Source: Corynebacterium genitalium ATCC 33030
GTDB taxonomy: Bacteria; Actinomycetota; Actinomycetes; Mycobacteriales; Mycobacteriaceae
Assembly (NCBI RefSeq): GCF_000143825.1
Contig: NZ_CM000961.1
Location: 806,001-870,000, forward strand
Direction of reading: 5' to 3'
Length of the DNA: 64,000 nt
Each line of letters opens with the position of its first letter. Position 1 is the stretch's first letter. Positions 26,117 through 36,811 of this stretch are shown here, one piece after another. The position numbers were made by a program, and so were the translations under genes. The notes below the pieces were generated by a model, which was not told where the DNA came from, searched no databases, and was given only the letters and a program-made list of their open reading frames with translations.

Positions 26117-26637
26117 TTAGCGAACTCCTCGATGATGGCCTTGTTGAAAGCAGGGAGGTCATCGGGGGTGCGCGAAGAGACGATGCGCTTATCGACGACT
26201 ACCTCTTCATCAACCCACGTCGCCCCAGCGTTCGACAGGTCGGTCTTGAGGGAAGGGTAAGAGGTCATGCGCACACCGGAGACAGCTTCTGCGTCGGTGA
26301 GGATCCAGCCGCCGTGGCAGATCACGCCGACGGGCTTGCCGGCCTGGGTGAACTCGCGGACGAGCTTCACAGCAGCCTCGTCCGTGCGGATCTGGTCAGC
26401 GTTGGAGGTGCCACCCGGCAGCAGCAGTGCGTCGTAATCGGCTGCGTTGGCCTCGGAGGTAGTCAGGTCGACAGAGACCTCGGTGCCGTTCTTGCCCTCG
26501 ATGGAGCCGGACTCGGTGGACACGACTACGGTGGCCGCGCCTGCCTCGTGCACGGCATCGCGCGGGCTGGTCAGCTCAGAGTCTTCAAAGTTGTTGGTGG
26601 AAAGGATGGCAATGGTCTTGTTCTCCAGAGTGCTCAT
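26113..26637 (-). CDS. DJ-1/PfpI-family protein (type 1 glutamine amidotransferase-like)
   Basis: 174 residues. The nucleophile elbow VICHGGW holds the family Cys and following His, and an early Glu lies in NFEDSELTSP. Such proteins act in stress protection as deglycases, chaperones or proteases; the exact activity cannot be read off. Translationally coupled to the lipoate ligase gene. A terminator stands immediately upstream, isolating it from the permease gene. Confidence 0.9.
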   Translation of the reverse strand: MSTLENKTIAILSTNNFEDSELTSPRDAVHEAGAATVVVSTESGSIEGKNGTEVSVDLTTSEANAADYDALLLPGGTSNADQIRTDEAAVKLVREFTQAGKPVGVICHGGWILTDAEAVSGVRMTSYPSLKTDLSNAGATWVDEEVVVDKRIVSSRTPDDLPAFNKAIIEEFAK

Positions 26638-26654
26638 GCCAATCCAGGGTATAG

Positions 26655-26682
26655 AAAAAGGCCAGCCCGGGGGCTGGCCTTT
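26655..26682 (-). terminator. Terminator of the AI-2E-family permease gene
   Basis: GGCCAGCCCC and GGGGCTGGCC-type arms (26660-26680) form a strong hairpin with A tracts on the plus-strand left side, giving a T tract on the minus strand. Confidence 0.8.
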
Positions 26683-26705
26683 CAGGGGAAGCGCGGATAA
26701 GCAGT

Positions 26706-28187
26706 TTAAACGTCGTCGCTATCGAGGTCGCGCTTGCGCCCCTTGTCGGACGAGACGGCTTCCTTGGACAGGGCGCGGGATTCGCCCGGCGTCTCCTCGT
26801 CGTAGGTCTTCATCGTATCGTGCGGGACCTTGGTGGAGCCGAGCTTGCCCGCTTCCTCGTCGAGCTGGGTCTGGCCCTTGCGGCGACCGAGGGAGCGCAT
26901 GCGGTCGCGCACAGCCAGGTAGGCTTCGCGGGAATCCAGCGTTTGGGATTGCTGGGTGGCTATCTGTATGTCATCGGCTGTGATCTCTCCGCTGCGGAGC
27001 GACACCATCTCAGCCCAGTAGCGGAACCAGACGGCCACGACAGCAGCCACCGGGACAGCCAAGAATGCGCCGATGATGCCGAAGACCGTACCGCCGACGG
27101 CGACAGCCAAGAGAACAATCGCCGCGTGCAGGCCCATCGCCTGGGACTGCAGCACCGGCTGGAGCACGTTGCCCTCCAGCTGCTGGACCAGGATGACCAG
27201 CGCAAGCACGAGAAGCGCCTTAGTCACGCCGCCGGAGACCAGGGCAACAACGACCGCTAGGGCACCGGCAGTGAACGCACCGATGATCGGGATGAAGCCA
27301 CCGAAGAAGGTGATCACAGCCAGCACCGGCGCCAGCGGAACGCCCAGCAGGACCAGGCCCAGGCCGATGAAAATAGCGTCCACCAGGGACACGATTGCCT
27401 GGGTGCGGATGAAGCCGGACAGGGTGTTCCAGGAGCGCATGAGCACCTCAGTCAGGTGCCAGCCAGCCTTCACGCCGGTGTACTTGCGCAGCCACGGCAG
27501 GAAGCGGTCACCGTCCTTAAGGAAGAAGAAGGTGAGCACCAGCATCAGTGCCAACGTCGTACCGATGGAAGCAACCGCGCCCACACCCGTGACCACCCCG
27601 GACGCGATGTTGGAGGCTTGGCCGCGGACGAAGTCGCCCGCCTGGCTGATGGCCTGCTCAATCTGGCTGGTGTCCACGTCGAACGGGGCGGAGGTTTCCA
27701 CCCAGTCCAGGATGCGCTGGACACCCTCTTCGGCCTGGTGGTAGAGCTCCACCGACTGCGTCTTGATCGTCGGGGCCATTGCGGCGAACAGGCCGCCGAT
27801 CGCGCCGAAGAAAGCGAGCAGAACGATGAAGACGGCCAGCGCGCCGGGCACCTTGTGGTTGCGCAGCCAGCGGACAGGCGGCCACAACACCGTGCAGAAG
27901 ATCAGCGCGAGCAACAGCGGCAGTACGCCGACCCACACGAAGCCGATGATCTTGAACAGGAATGCCGTCGCAATGACGACGACAATGAAACGCAGCGCCC
28001 ACGCCGCCGCCGACTTGCCGTCGCTGGCGATGACCTGGCCGCGGTCGATCGGTTCGTGGGACATCTCCAGTGCCGCGTCGGCGGGAGTGGGGAGGGTCTT
28101 CGGCTCCTCAAGCGAGTCGAGGAGGGTGTCGGCGAAATCCCCACCGGTGTTCTTGCCGGTGGTGCCGTCCTTGTTCGAATTATTCAC
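26706..28187 (-). CDS. AI-2E-transporter family (PF01594) permease
   Basis: 493 residues from GTG at 28187 (reading VNNSNKDGT); an ATG at 28241 would add 18 residues without a better ribosome site. About eight hydrophobic segments lie between residues 75 and 400, with the typical long segment between helices 3 and 4 and the GIIGAFLAVPVAAVVAVW motif near the end. The C-terminal 90 residues are a charged cytoplasmic tail. Members export autoinducer-2 or act as Na/H antiporters; substrate here unknown. Confidence 0.88.
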   Translation of the reverse strand: MNNSNKDGTTGKNTGGDFADTLLDSLEEPKTLPTPADAALEMSHEPIDRGQVIASDGKSAAAWALRFIVVVIATAFLFKIIGFVWVGVLPLLLALIFCTVLWPPVRWLRNHKVPGALAVFIVLLAFFGAIGGLFAAMAPTIKTQSVELYHQAEEGVQRILDWVETSAPFDVDTSQIEQAISQAGDFVRGQASNIASGVVTGVGAVASIGTTLALMLVLTFFFLKDGDRFLPWLRKYTGVKAGWHLTEVLMRSWNTLSGFIRTQAIVSLVDAIFIGLGLVLLGVPLAPVLAVITFFGGFIPIIGAFTAGALAVVVALVSGGVTKALLVLALVILVQQLEGNVLQPVLQSQAMGLHAAIVLLAVAVGGTVFGIIGAFLAVPVAAVVAVWFRYWAEMVSLRSGEITADDIQIATQQSQTLDSREAYLAVRDRMRSLGRRKGQTQLDEEAGKLGSTKVPHDTMKTYDEETPGESRALSKEAVSSDKGRKRDLDSDDV

Positions 28188-28339
28188 GCCTGTGCATTCT
28201 GCCAGAGTGGGCGATTTTGTCCACATCGAATGTGGGCGCATTCCGTAACGGTTCGGCGACAGTCATGATGCACCAGCGTTCACCGGGTGTGGGGGAGGTG
28301 GCGTCGACAAGCGCGCGTGATCAGCGGGAACGAAGAAAG

Positions 28340-28358
28340 TTGAGCGAACCGGGAACAA
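28340..28358. promoter_or_regulatory. HAIR-like HspR operator 1 (weak)
   Basis: TTGAG-N9-AACAA, matching the HAIR consensus TTGAG-N9-CTCAA in one arm and three of five bases in the other. It overlaps the SigH-like -35 element. Confidence 0.5.
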
Positions 28359-28384
28359 CTTTGTGTGGCTGCAGGTTGTGGAGA

Positions 28385-28403
28385 TTGAGTGAGTCAAGCT
28401 CAA
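28385..28403. promoter_or_regulatory. HAIR operator 2 (perfect half-sites)
   Basis: TTGAG-N9-CTCAA with exact consensus arms, 118 bp upstream of the dnaK start. HspR, encoded as the fourth gene of the operon, is the expected repressor. Confidence 0.85.
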
Positions 28404-28450
28404 CTCTTCGCAGCGGTGTCACGCTCGAGTGGTACAGTGGCCCGCAGAAG

Positions 28451-28469
28451 TTGAGCGACGAGCAATCAA
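28451..28469. promoter_or_regulatory. HAIR-like HspR operator 3
   Basis: TTGAG-N9-ATCAA, one mismatch in the right arm, 52 bp upstream of dnaK. Confidence 0.7.
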
Positions 28470-28520
28470 CTCACAGAGAAACACTGATAAACGCACCTTG
28501 ACACAGGAGGACATCACACA

Positions 28521-30386
<1,866 letters not shown>

Positions 30387-30395
30387 GGAGCAACC

Positions 30396-31136
30396 ATGAC
30401 GAACCCGCACGAGCAGATGCCCGACAACCCGGGTGCGCCCGAAGCGACCGACGAGGAGTACATCTCCCCGGACCAGACCGAAACCTTGGCTGAAGAAGCG
30501 GCTGAGGCTGAGGCCCTGGATTCCGAGGACCCCCTCGCCGACCCGGCGGTAGACAAGGAAATCGACGAGGCATTCGCCGAAGGTGAAGGCATTGACCGTG
30601 AGGTCAACCGCGACGTCGACGGCGACGGCACCGTCAGCGACTTGGAGCTCCAGCTCGCCGAGCGCACGGAGGACCTCCAGCGCGTGAGCGCCGAGTACGC
30701 CAACTACCGCCGCCGCACCGACCGCGAGCGCGCACAAATCGCTGACACCGCCAAAGCCAAGGTCGTCGCGCAGCTGCTTCCGCTTATCGACGATCTCGAG
30801 CTCGCAAAACAGCACGGCGACCTGGCCGAAGGACCCCTGAAGGCGTTCAGCGACAACCTCCGCGGCGTACTGGACAACCAGAGCGTGCAGGGGTTCGGTA
30901 CCGAGGGTGATGCCTTCGACCCGGAGATCCACGAAGCTGTGCAGGATCTGTCTACCGGTGACGCCAAGGTCATCGGGACGGTGCTGCGCAAGGGCTACAA
31001 GATCGGCGACAAGCTGATCCGCAACGCGATGGTCATCATCGCTGACCCGGCTGATGGGGCTGGCCCTGATTCGGCTGGCTCCGCGGATGAGGCCGGTCCG
31101 GCTGGTTCGCCTGGCACGGACGGCCCGACGGAATAG
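30396..31136 (+). CDS. grpE: Nucleotide exchange factor GrpE
   Basis: 246 residues, longer than the usual 180-200. Residues 1-75 are an acidic disordered extension; the core has the long helix ending [13 protein letters not shown] and the beta-domain pattern [12 protein letters not shown] and [18 protein letters not shown]. The last 30 residues are a Gly/Ala/Asp/Pro tail. Releases ADP from DnaK. Starts 9 bases after dnaK. Confidence 0.97.
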   Translation: MTNPHEQMPDNPGAPEATDEEYISPDQTETLAEEAAEAEALDSEDPLADPAVDKEIDEAFAEGEGIDREVNRDVDGDGTVSDLELQLAERTEDLQRVSAEYANYRRRTDRERAQIADTAKAKVVAQLLPLIDDLELAKQHGDLAEGPLKAFSDNLRGVLDNQSVQGFGTEGDAFDPEIHEAVQDLSTGDAKVIGTVLRKGYKIGDKLIRNAMVIIADPADGAGPDSAGSADEAGPAGSPGTDGPTE

Positions 31137-31145
31137 TTGGGTGAT

Positions 31146-31200
31146 GCGGCCGGAGGGGAAGCGCAGATAAGCAGAAAGCTTTCCCCCTGGCCGCTTCTTT
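31146..31200 (+). terminator. Hairpin after grpE, possible intra-operon attenuator
   Basis: GCGGCC...GGGGAAGC pairs imperfectly with GCTTTCCCCC...GGCCGC (31178-31194) and is followed by TTCTTTATTT. It would reduce read-through into dnaJ-hspR. Confidence 0.6.
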
Positions 31201-31272
31201 ATTTAGTAACGAATTTATTGAGCGAAACTACACTTAGAAAGTAAACCTCTGAGACGAAAGGAGGGGGTGCAC

Positions 31273-32472
31273 ATGGCTATGCAGCAAGAATGGGCCAACA
31301 AGGACTATTACGGCGACCTGGGGCTGAGCAAGTCCGCCTCCGCGGCCGACATTAAAAAGGCCTACCGCAAACTCGCCCGGGAATACCACCCGGACTCCAA
31401 CCCCGGCAACAAGGCGGCCGAGGACAAGTTCAAGCGAGTCGCTGAAGCCTACGACGTCATCGGCGACGAAGCAAAGCGCAAAGAGTACGACGAATTCAAG
31501 AAGATGATGGACTCCGGAGGCTTCATGCGCTTCGGAGGGAAAGGAGGCTCGGGTTTCCCGGGCGGGTTTCGCAGCACGGAACAAGACTTCACCACCACCG
31601 ACTACGGATTCGGAGAAGCGTTTGGACAAGGCGGAGGATTTTCTGCGGAAGGCGGTCTTGGTGACCTCTTCGGTGGCCTCTTTAACCGCGGCGGCGGCAC
31701 TGGCAGGGGTGCTCGGCCGACGCGGGGGGCCGACGTCGAAACGCAAATAGAACTCGACTTCCGCGAAGCCGTCAAAGGCACCACCATCCCCGTCGAGCTG
31801 ACCGGTGAAGCGCCGTGCACCGACTGCCACGGCTCAGGGTCGAAGACCGGCAAAACCTCAACATGCCCGGACTGCTCCGGCACCGGGTTTGTCAGCGAGC
31901 AGAAGGGCGCGTTCGGGATGTCCCGGCCCTGCACCCGTTGCGGCGGCACCGGCCAGACCGTCGAGGACCCGTGCCCGACATGCGGCGGCACCGGCACGAC
32001 CCACCGGACTAGGTCAATCACCGTGCGGATCCCCGCCGGCGTGATCGACGGCCAAAAGGTCCGCCTGGCCGGCCAGGGCGAGGCAGGACCGAACGGAACC
32101 CCGGCCGGCGACCTCTTCGTCTACGTCACCGTCCGACCCGACAAAGTGTTCACCCGTAACGGCGACGACCTCGCAGTCACCGTGCCCGTCAGCTTCTGCG
32201 AGCTAGCCCTCGGCGGCACCGTCACCGTGCCCACCCTGGACAACCCCGTCAAGGTCAAAGTGCCGGCCGGCACACCCAACGGCCGCACGCTGCGTGTGAA
32301 AGGCCGCGGCGTGCCCAAGAAATCTGGCAACGCTGGCGACCTCATGGTCACCGTCGAAGTCACCGTGCCGAAGAACCTCGACGCCACCGCCTCCAGCGCC
32401 CTGCGCGCCTACGCCCAGGCCGAAAAGGACTCCGGCTTCAACCCCCGCGCGGGCTGGGCCGGAGCCGTTTAG
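31273..32472 (+). CDS. dnaJ: Chaperone DnaJ (Hsp40)
   Basis: 399 residues from ATG at 31273, AAGGAGG 10 bases upstream; a GTG two codons earlier is possible. J domain with HPD ([10 protein letters not shown]), a Gly/Phe-rich linker, four zinc-binding CxxCxGxG repeats ([32 protein letters not shown]) and the C-terminal substrate domains: a full type I DnaJ. Delivers substrates to DnaK and stimulates its ATPase. Confidence 0.97.
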   Translation: MAMQQEWANKDYYGDLGLSKSASAADIKKAYRKLAREYHPDSNPGNKAAEDKFKRVAEAYDVIGDEAKRKEYDEFKKMMDSGGFMRFGGKGGSGFPGGFRSTEQDFTTTDYGFGEAFGQGGGFSAEGGLGDLFGGLFNRGGGTGRGARPTRGADVETQIELDFREAVKGTTIPVELTGEAPCTDCHGSGSKTGKTSTCPDCSGTGFVSEQKGAFGMSRPCTRCGGTGQTVEDPCPTCGGTGTTHRTRSITVRIPAGVIDGQKVRLAGQGEAGPNGTPAGDLFVYVTVRPDKVFTRNGDDLAVTVPVSFCELALGGTVTVPTLDNPVKVKVPAGTPNGRTLRVKGRGVPKKSGNAGDLMVTVEVTVPKNLDATASSALRAYAQAEKDSGFNPRAGWAGAV

Positions 32473-32490
32473 GAAAGGAGGTGACGCACA

Positions 32491-32898
32491 GTGCCAATGG
32501 ATGAGGAATACTACGTCATCTCCGTCGCCGCCGAACTGACCGGAATGCACGCCCAAACCCTGCGCACCTACGACAGGATGGGCCTGGTCACCCCGATGCG
32601 CACCTCCGGCGGCGGGCGCCGCTACTCCGAACGCGACATCAACCGGCTACGGACCATCCAGCGCCTGTCGCAGGAAGAGGGGGTGAACCTCGCAGGCATC
32701 AAGACCATCATCAGCCTCAGCGAGCGTATCGACGAGCTCGAGGACGAAAACACCGAACTCAAACAGCTCCTCGCACAGGAGAAGCGCGAAAAGCGGCGCG
32801 GCGGCGAACTCGTCCACGTGCCCCGCTCCACGGCGGTGGTGGCGTGGTCGCGAAACACTCGCCGGAGTCGGACCTCGTCCACCCAGCAGCAGCAATAG
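32491..32898 (+). CDS. hspR: HspR, MerR-family heat-shock repressor
   Basis: 135 residues from GTG with AAAGGAGGT upstream. The MerR-type winged helix (VISVAAELTGMHAQTLRTYDRMGLVTP) and the GGGRRYSERDI wing are followed by a coiled-coil dimer helix. The C-terminal 30 residues are basic and Ser/Gln-rich. It should bind the HAIR sites before dnaK and clpB, usually with DnaK as co-repressor, giving negative feedback. Confidence 0.96.
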   Translation: MPMDEEYYVISVAAELTGMHAQTLRTYDRMGLVTPMRTSGGGRRYSERDINRLRTIQRLSQEEGVNLAGIKTIISLSERIDELEDENTELKQLLAQEKREKRRGGELVHVPRSTAVVAWSRNTRRSRTSSTQQQQ

Positions 32899-33066
32899 CG
32901 GTCGGGACTGGGGCTGGCGCTGGGGTTGCGGCTGGGGGACTTTGCCCCCTCAGCAGTCCCAGCGGTCCCCATTGGCCCCTGTGCCCGCAATTGTGGGATG
33001 CGGGGGCCTTTTGCGGTCTTGTCTCGGGTTCGTCTTGGGTTCGATTGAGGGCCGCTTGGGTCGCGG

Positions 33067-33169
33067 TTGTGCAAAAGATAACAAACCCGATTCCTGTCTA
33101 GAGCTGTCTGTGCAGTTAGAGAGCTTTTCGGGGGGTAAATCGAATTCGAGTTTGTCATCTTTTGCACAA
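33067..33169. repeat. 103-bp inverted-repeat element C (TGTGCAAAAG family)
   Basis: Left arm 33067-33086 begins TTGTGCAAAAGATAAC and right arm 33150-33169 is its inverse with one mismatch (19 of 20). The right 35 bases are shared with the neighbouring element at 33254-33353. Confidence 0.75.
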
Positions 33170-33253
33170 GGCCCCGTGCGATCGCTCGATCGGGCCTAGC
33201 CCGTGCCCAACTTGGACCTAGCTCGGACCTAGCCCGGGCCACGCTGCCCGGCG

Positions 33254-33353
33254 TGCGCAATAGTTTACGTGCCGGGTTCACTAAAATTGTGTTTGTGCAG
33301 GTGGGCGAGCCAGAGGTCTGTAAATCGAAATCGAGTTTGTCAACTTTTCCGCA
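33254..33353. repeat. 100-bp inverted-repeat element D (TGTGCAAAAG family)
   Basis: Arms TGCGCAATAGTTTAC and the inverse of TGCGGAAAAGTTGAC close a 100-bp unit. The segment GTAAATCGAAATCGAG before the right arm repeats GTAAATCGAATTCGAG of element C. Confidence 0.65.
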
Positions 33354-33451
33354 CGTGAACCCCAAGGGGCGCACTAAACCCACACGCGCACCGCAATTGG
33401 CGCACGCCGCACGCGCACCCTAGGCACTCGCGCGGGGCCGCCTCAGAACCC

Positions 33452-33482
33452 AAAAAGAGGGCCAGCCACAAGGCTGACCCTC
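33452..33482 (-). terminator. Terminator of pqo
   Basis: GAGGGCCAGCC and GGCTGACCCTC flank a four-base loop; the minus-strand reading ends in five T residues. Confidence 0.8.
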
Positions 33483-33503
33483 TCCGAGAACTAGCTCACC
33501 AAG

Positions 33504-35255
33504 CTAGAACTCGATCGCTGCCGCACCCTTGATGTTGCGGAGGTTAGAGCGTGCGAGCTCGACCATGTTGCCGATGCCACCGTCGAGAACGGTCTTGACT
33601 GCGGACTCGGTGAAGCCCTTGATCATGGCCCAGTCGAAGTTGGGCGGCAGGGACAGGGCGTCGGGGTCGGTGACGATGTCGACCAGCACCGGGCCGTCGT
33701 GGGCGAGGGCCTTCTTCAGGGTCTTCTCCAGGTCCTGCGGCTTTTCTACGCGGAAGGAGGTGATGCCCACGGCGGAGGCGATGTCGGCGTAGTTGACGCC
33801 GTCGTGGTCGGTCTGGAATTCCTTCAGGCCGGCGACCATCATCTCGAGCTTGACCATGCCCAGGGACGAGTTGTTGAACACCATCATCTTGACCGGCAGC
33901 TCGTGCTGTTTGACGGTGATGAGCTCGGACAGCAGCATCGAGACGCCGCCGTCACCGGAGAAGGTGATCACCTGGCGGTCACGGTCGGCGGCCTGAGCGC
34001 CGATGGCTTGCGGCACAGCATTGGCCATGGTGCCGTGGCGGAAGGATGCGAGCTCATCCTTCTTGCCGTTCGGGGTGATGTAGCGGGCGGCCCAGACGTT
34101 GCACATGCCGGTGTCGACGGTGAAGAGGGCGTCTTCGTCGGCAAGTTCGTCGATGAGGTTGGCGGCGTACTCGGGGTGGATCGGGGTGGCCTTGTCGTTC
34201 GGGCCGTAGTTGTCGATCACGTTCTCGAGCAGGCGCGCGTGCTCCTTGAGCATCTTGTCCAGGAACGTGCGGTCCTTCTTCTCCTCGATGTGGGGGAGGA
34301 TGTTCTCGATGACGCTCTTGACGTCGCCGACAACGGGGTACTGCACCTTGGTGCGGCGGCCCATGTTCTCGGCCTTGATGTCGATCTGGGCCACGTTGCC
34401 GGTGGGTAGCCAGTCGTTGTAGGGGAAGTCGGTGCCCACCAGGATGAGCAGGTCGGCTTCGTGGGATGCGTCGTAGCACGCGCCGTAGCCGAGCAGGCCG
34501 TTCATGCCTACGTCGAACGGGTTGTCGTACTGGATGTGCATCTTGCCGCCGAAGGAGTGGCCGATGGGAGCCTTGACCTTCTCGGCGAGCTGGAGGACTT
34601 CTTCGCGGGCGTTTTTGACGCCGACGCCGCAGAAGAGGGTCACGGTGTCTGCGTCGTTAATAGCTTGGACCAGCGCTGCAGCTTCGCCGGAGTCCGGGAA
34701 AACGCGCTTGTCGGTGCCGCGTGCGATGGTGGATTCGAGCAGCGGCACGTCGGCTGCGTCCTGGCTAGCGATGTCGCCGGGCATGACGAAGACGGATACG
34801 CCGTTGCCCGCCATCGTGGACTGGATCGCGTGGTGCAGGATGCGCGCGCCCTGGGCGGCGGAGTTAGCCATCTCGCAGTAGCCGGAGCACTCCTGGAAGA
34901 TCTTCTCCGGGTGGGTTTCCTGGAAGAATTTGGAGCCGATCTCCTGGCTGGGGATGTGGGACGCAATGGCGAGCACCTTGTTGCCGTTGCGGTGAGAGTC
35001 ATAAAGGCCCTGGATAAGGTGAGTGTTGCCCGGGCCGCAGGAGGCGGCACATACAGCGAGCTCGCCGGTCACGGAGGACTCAGCGCCGGCTGCGAATGCG
35101 GCAGCTTCCTCGTTGCGGACGTGAATCCACTCGATGTTGCTCTCCGCGACCGCGTCCGAGACGGGGTTGAGCGAGTCGCCGACAATGCCGTAAATGCGCT
35201 TAACGCCGTTCTTTTCTAGCGTTTCCACGATCTGGTGCGCGAAATCTTTAGCCAT
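33504..35255 (-). CDS. pqo: Pyruvate:quinone oxidoreductase (pyruvate dehydrogenase, quinone)
   Basis: 583 residues, the length of PoxB/Pqo. The thiamine-diphosphate enzyme layout is clear: an N-terminal domain with GIVGDSLNPVSDAV and the catalytic Glu in RNEEAAAFAAG, a central FAD-type domain, and the C-terminal GDGGVSM...N ThDP-magnesium motif (SGDGGVSMLLSELITVKQ, then FNNSS). It oxidises pyruvate to acetate and CO2 with electrons to menaquinone at the membrane surface. AAAGGAA precedes the ATG; single-gene unit with its own terminator. Confidence 0.93.
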   Translation of the reverse strand: MAKDFAHQIVETLEKNGVKRIYGIVGDSLNPVSDAVAESNIEWIHVRNEEAAAFAAGAESSVTGELAVCAASCGPGNTHLIQGLYDSHRNGNKVLAIASHIPSQEIGSKFFQETHPEKIFQECSGYCEMANSAAQGARILHHAIQSTMAGNGVSVFVMPGDIASQDAADVPLLESTIARGTDKRVFPDSGEAAALVQAINDADTVTLFCGVGVKNAREEVLQLAEKVKAPIGHSFGGKMHIQYDNPFDVGMNGLLGYGACYDASHEADLLILVGTDFPYNDWLPTGNVAQIDIKAENMGRRTKVQYPVVGDVKSVIENILPHIEEKKDRTFLDKMLKEHARLLENVIDNYGPNDKATPIHPEYAANLIDELADEDALFTVDTGMCNVWAARYITPNGKKDELASFRHGTMANAVPQAIGAQAADRDRQVITFSGDGGVSMLLSELITVKQHELPVKMMVFNNSSLGMVKLEMMVAGLKEFQTDHDGVNYADIASAVGITSFRVEKPQDLEKTLKKALAHDGPVLVDIVTDPDALSLPPNFDWAMIKGFTESAVKTVLDGGIGNMVELARSNLRNIKGAAAIEF

Positions 35256-35302
35256 AAAAAATTCCTTTCATTTTGTAGCACCACCACCGTACGCTTTTTC
35301 GC

Positions 35303-36490
35303 TTATCGACGCGCCATCCGCCCCAGCCCCTCCAGCATCTCCGCGTCCGTGAAGTAATCGGTATGGGAACCGCGCACCCCGTTCAGTTGGTCGGCACCAA
35401 AGATGGGGCTCGCGGGGTTGTAGCCGTGCACGGCGCTGAACGGCCCGCGGAGAGCCCGGATCGGATCGGTGGGGGAGTCCACAACTGTGACCTGCGGATC
35501 ATCGCCCACAAGCGTCAGTTCGTTGGCGTTGCGCGCCGGGACTCCGGGCGAACCGGCGAGGACCAGGTCATCGGCGAACAGCCCGTGGTCCATTGCGGCG
35601 CGGGTGGCCACGACTGATCCGTAGCTGTGGCCGATGACGATCTTGTGGGCGTCGGGGAAGCGTTCGTCGATAGCCATCTGGAACATGGCCAGGTCGTCGG
35701 CTCCGGCGCGCGCGGCTGACGGGTCAATTCCGGAGGGAACGTCCGGCGGCGGGGCGTACCCCTGCCAGACGATGACGGCGCCGCCGGTCGCGTCGGCCAC
35801 GTTCTGGGCTTCCTCGAGAGCGCGGGGAAGCTTCTCCGGGGTTCCGGAGGACACGCCCGAGACCATGGTGGTCACGGAGCTGGGGTCAATGAGGTCCCCC
35901 GCGCCGCCGTCGCCAACATCGCTCCGCGGCCCGACCATGACGGTGTACCCGCCGGGGCCTGCTTCAAGGAGAAGGCCGTCCGCATCCTCGATTGCTTCCC
36001 GGACGGATGCGGGGGCGGTGCCCATGTTCCGCGCGCTGATATCGTTCAGCGACTCCCCGGGATGGAAAGCCAGACGGTCCAGGTCAGCTTCGTGCTCTAA
36101 GAGACACGCCCCGGAGATCGCGGAGGCGCAGGCCTGGTCGAGCATCCGGGCGGCCAGGGCGAGGCTAACGACGGCGGCGCGGTGGGCCGCCATGGCGGGA
36201 GGCGGAACGATCGCTGTCCGCAGGGCCTCGTTCGCGAGGTCGAGGGCGGCCTGCGCTGTGGCGGCATCCTCCAAGATCCCGGCCACAGTATTCATCTGCT
36301 CGGCGGGCCCATCGAAGGCGCGCCCGAGATCAGCCAGGCGGCCCAGGCCGGCGTCGGCGGCCGGTCCGGCGAAGCCGGTGGAGGAGAGGGAGGTGAGGTG
36401 GTGGGAGGTGTCGTCGATACGCGATAGGGCGCTCGTGCGCGCGGACCGCAAGCTGGACGCGGCGGCGGTGAGTTCTGATGTGACCAGCAT
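35303..36490 (-). CDS. DUF1023-type alpha/beta hydrolase with helical N-terminal domain
   Basis: 395 residues. Residues 1-150 are long helices without a signal peptide, reminiscent of WXG100/PPE-type hairpins. Residues 170-395 are an alpha/beta hydrolase with nucleophile elbow GHSYGSVV, the VLAGSPGV segment and a late His in RGSHTDYF. The stop codon lies inside a GCTTATCGACG motif. Its start follows the stop of a small helical protein directly (TAAATG), so the two are coupled. Exact substrate unknown. Confidence 0.82.
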   Translation of the reverse strand: MLVTSELTAAASSLRSARTSALSRIDDTSHHLTSLSSTGFAGPAADAGLGRLADLGRAFDGPAEQMNTVAGILEDAATAQAALDLANEALRTAIVPPPAMAAHRAAVVSLALAARMLDQACASAISGACLLEHEADLDRLAFHPGESLNDISARNMGTAPASVREAIEDADGLLLEAGPGGYTVMVGPRSDVGDGGAGDLIDPSSVTTMVSGVSSGTPEKLPRALEEAQNVADATGGAVIVWQGYAPPPDVPSGIDPSAARAGADDLAMFQMAIDERFPDAHKIVIGHSYGSVVATRAAMDHGLFADDLVLAGSPGVPARNANELTLVGDDPQVTVVDSPTDPIRALRGPFSAVHGYNPASPIFGADQLNGVRGSHTDYFTDAEMLEGLGRMARR

Positions 36491-36721
36491 TTATCCTCCG
36501 AAGACCGTGTCGTCGACGTGGACGGCGTCGGCGACGAAGCTGTGCAGTTCGCCGTCGTGGGCGTGGAGGGCCTCGTCGCGGCGGCGCAGCGCGGCCTGGA
36601 GGGAGTCATGCGCGCGGGCGAGTGCGGTCGCGGTGAGGCTGGGAGTGGCCAGTCCGTCCATCGTGGGTGCGGACCATTCGGACAGGTAGGGGAGGTTACG
36701 TGGCGTTTCGATGTAGCTCAT
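36491..36721 (-). CDS. Small helical partner of the DUF1023 hydrolase
   Basis: 76 residues from ATG at 36721 (MSYIETPRNLPYL). Its second half is an amphipathic helix rich in Ala, Leu, Arg and His, and the length and coupling to a DUF1023 protein resemble the small secreted partners found beside such hydrolases in actinobacteria. No WxG is visible; a single Trp lies at SEWSAP. Encodes the ribosome site GGAGGA of the following gene inside its last codons. Identification is tentative. Confidence 0.6.
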   Translation of the reverse strand: MSYIETPRNLPYLSEWSAPTMDGLATPSLTATALARAHDSLQAALRRRDEALHAHDGELHSFVADAVHVDDTVFGG

Positions 36722-36811
36722 GGCCCTAGCCAAAACCATCCAGAATCGAGGTGCAACAAGGCCCGATTTTGCCTGTGGAATTCGGCGAGAATTGCACATA
36801 CGCTGGGGCGC

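Larger units (their letters stand above)
28188..28520. other. Divergent regulatory region of dnaK
   Basis: About 330 bp without a gene. It holds three HspR (HAIR-like) sites, a SigH-like promoter (GGGAAC at 28351 and GGTTGT at 28374, 17 bp apart) and one CGTCGACAAGC motif at 28302-28312. The permease gene promoter must also lie here. Confidence 0.7.
32899..33503. other. Intergenic region with two inverted-repeat elements
   Basis: About 600 bp with no convincing gene. It contains two related elements (33067-33169 and 33254-33353), a short CGGACCTAGCC-type duplication near 33210, and the pqo terminator at its right end. Confidence 0.7.

Noticed and set aside
32899..33503. Small genes or tRNA in the long gap after hspR
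   Set aside because: No open frame with a ribosome site and no cloverleaf pattern; the content is explained by the two inverted-repeat elements and a terminator.
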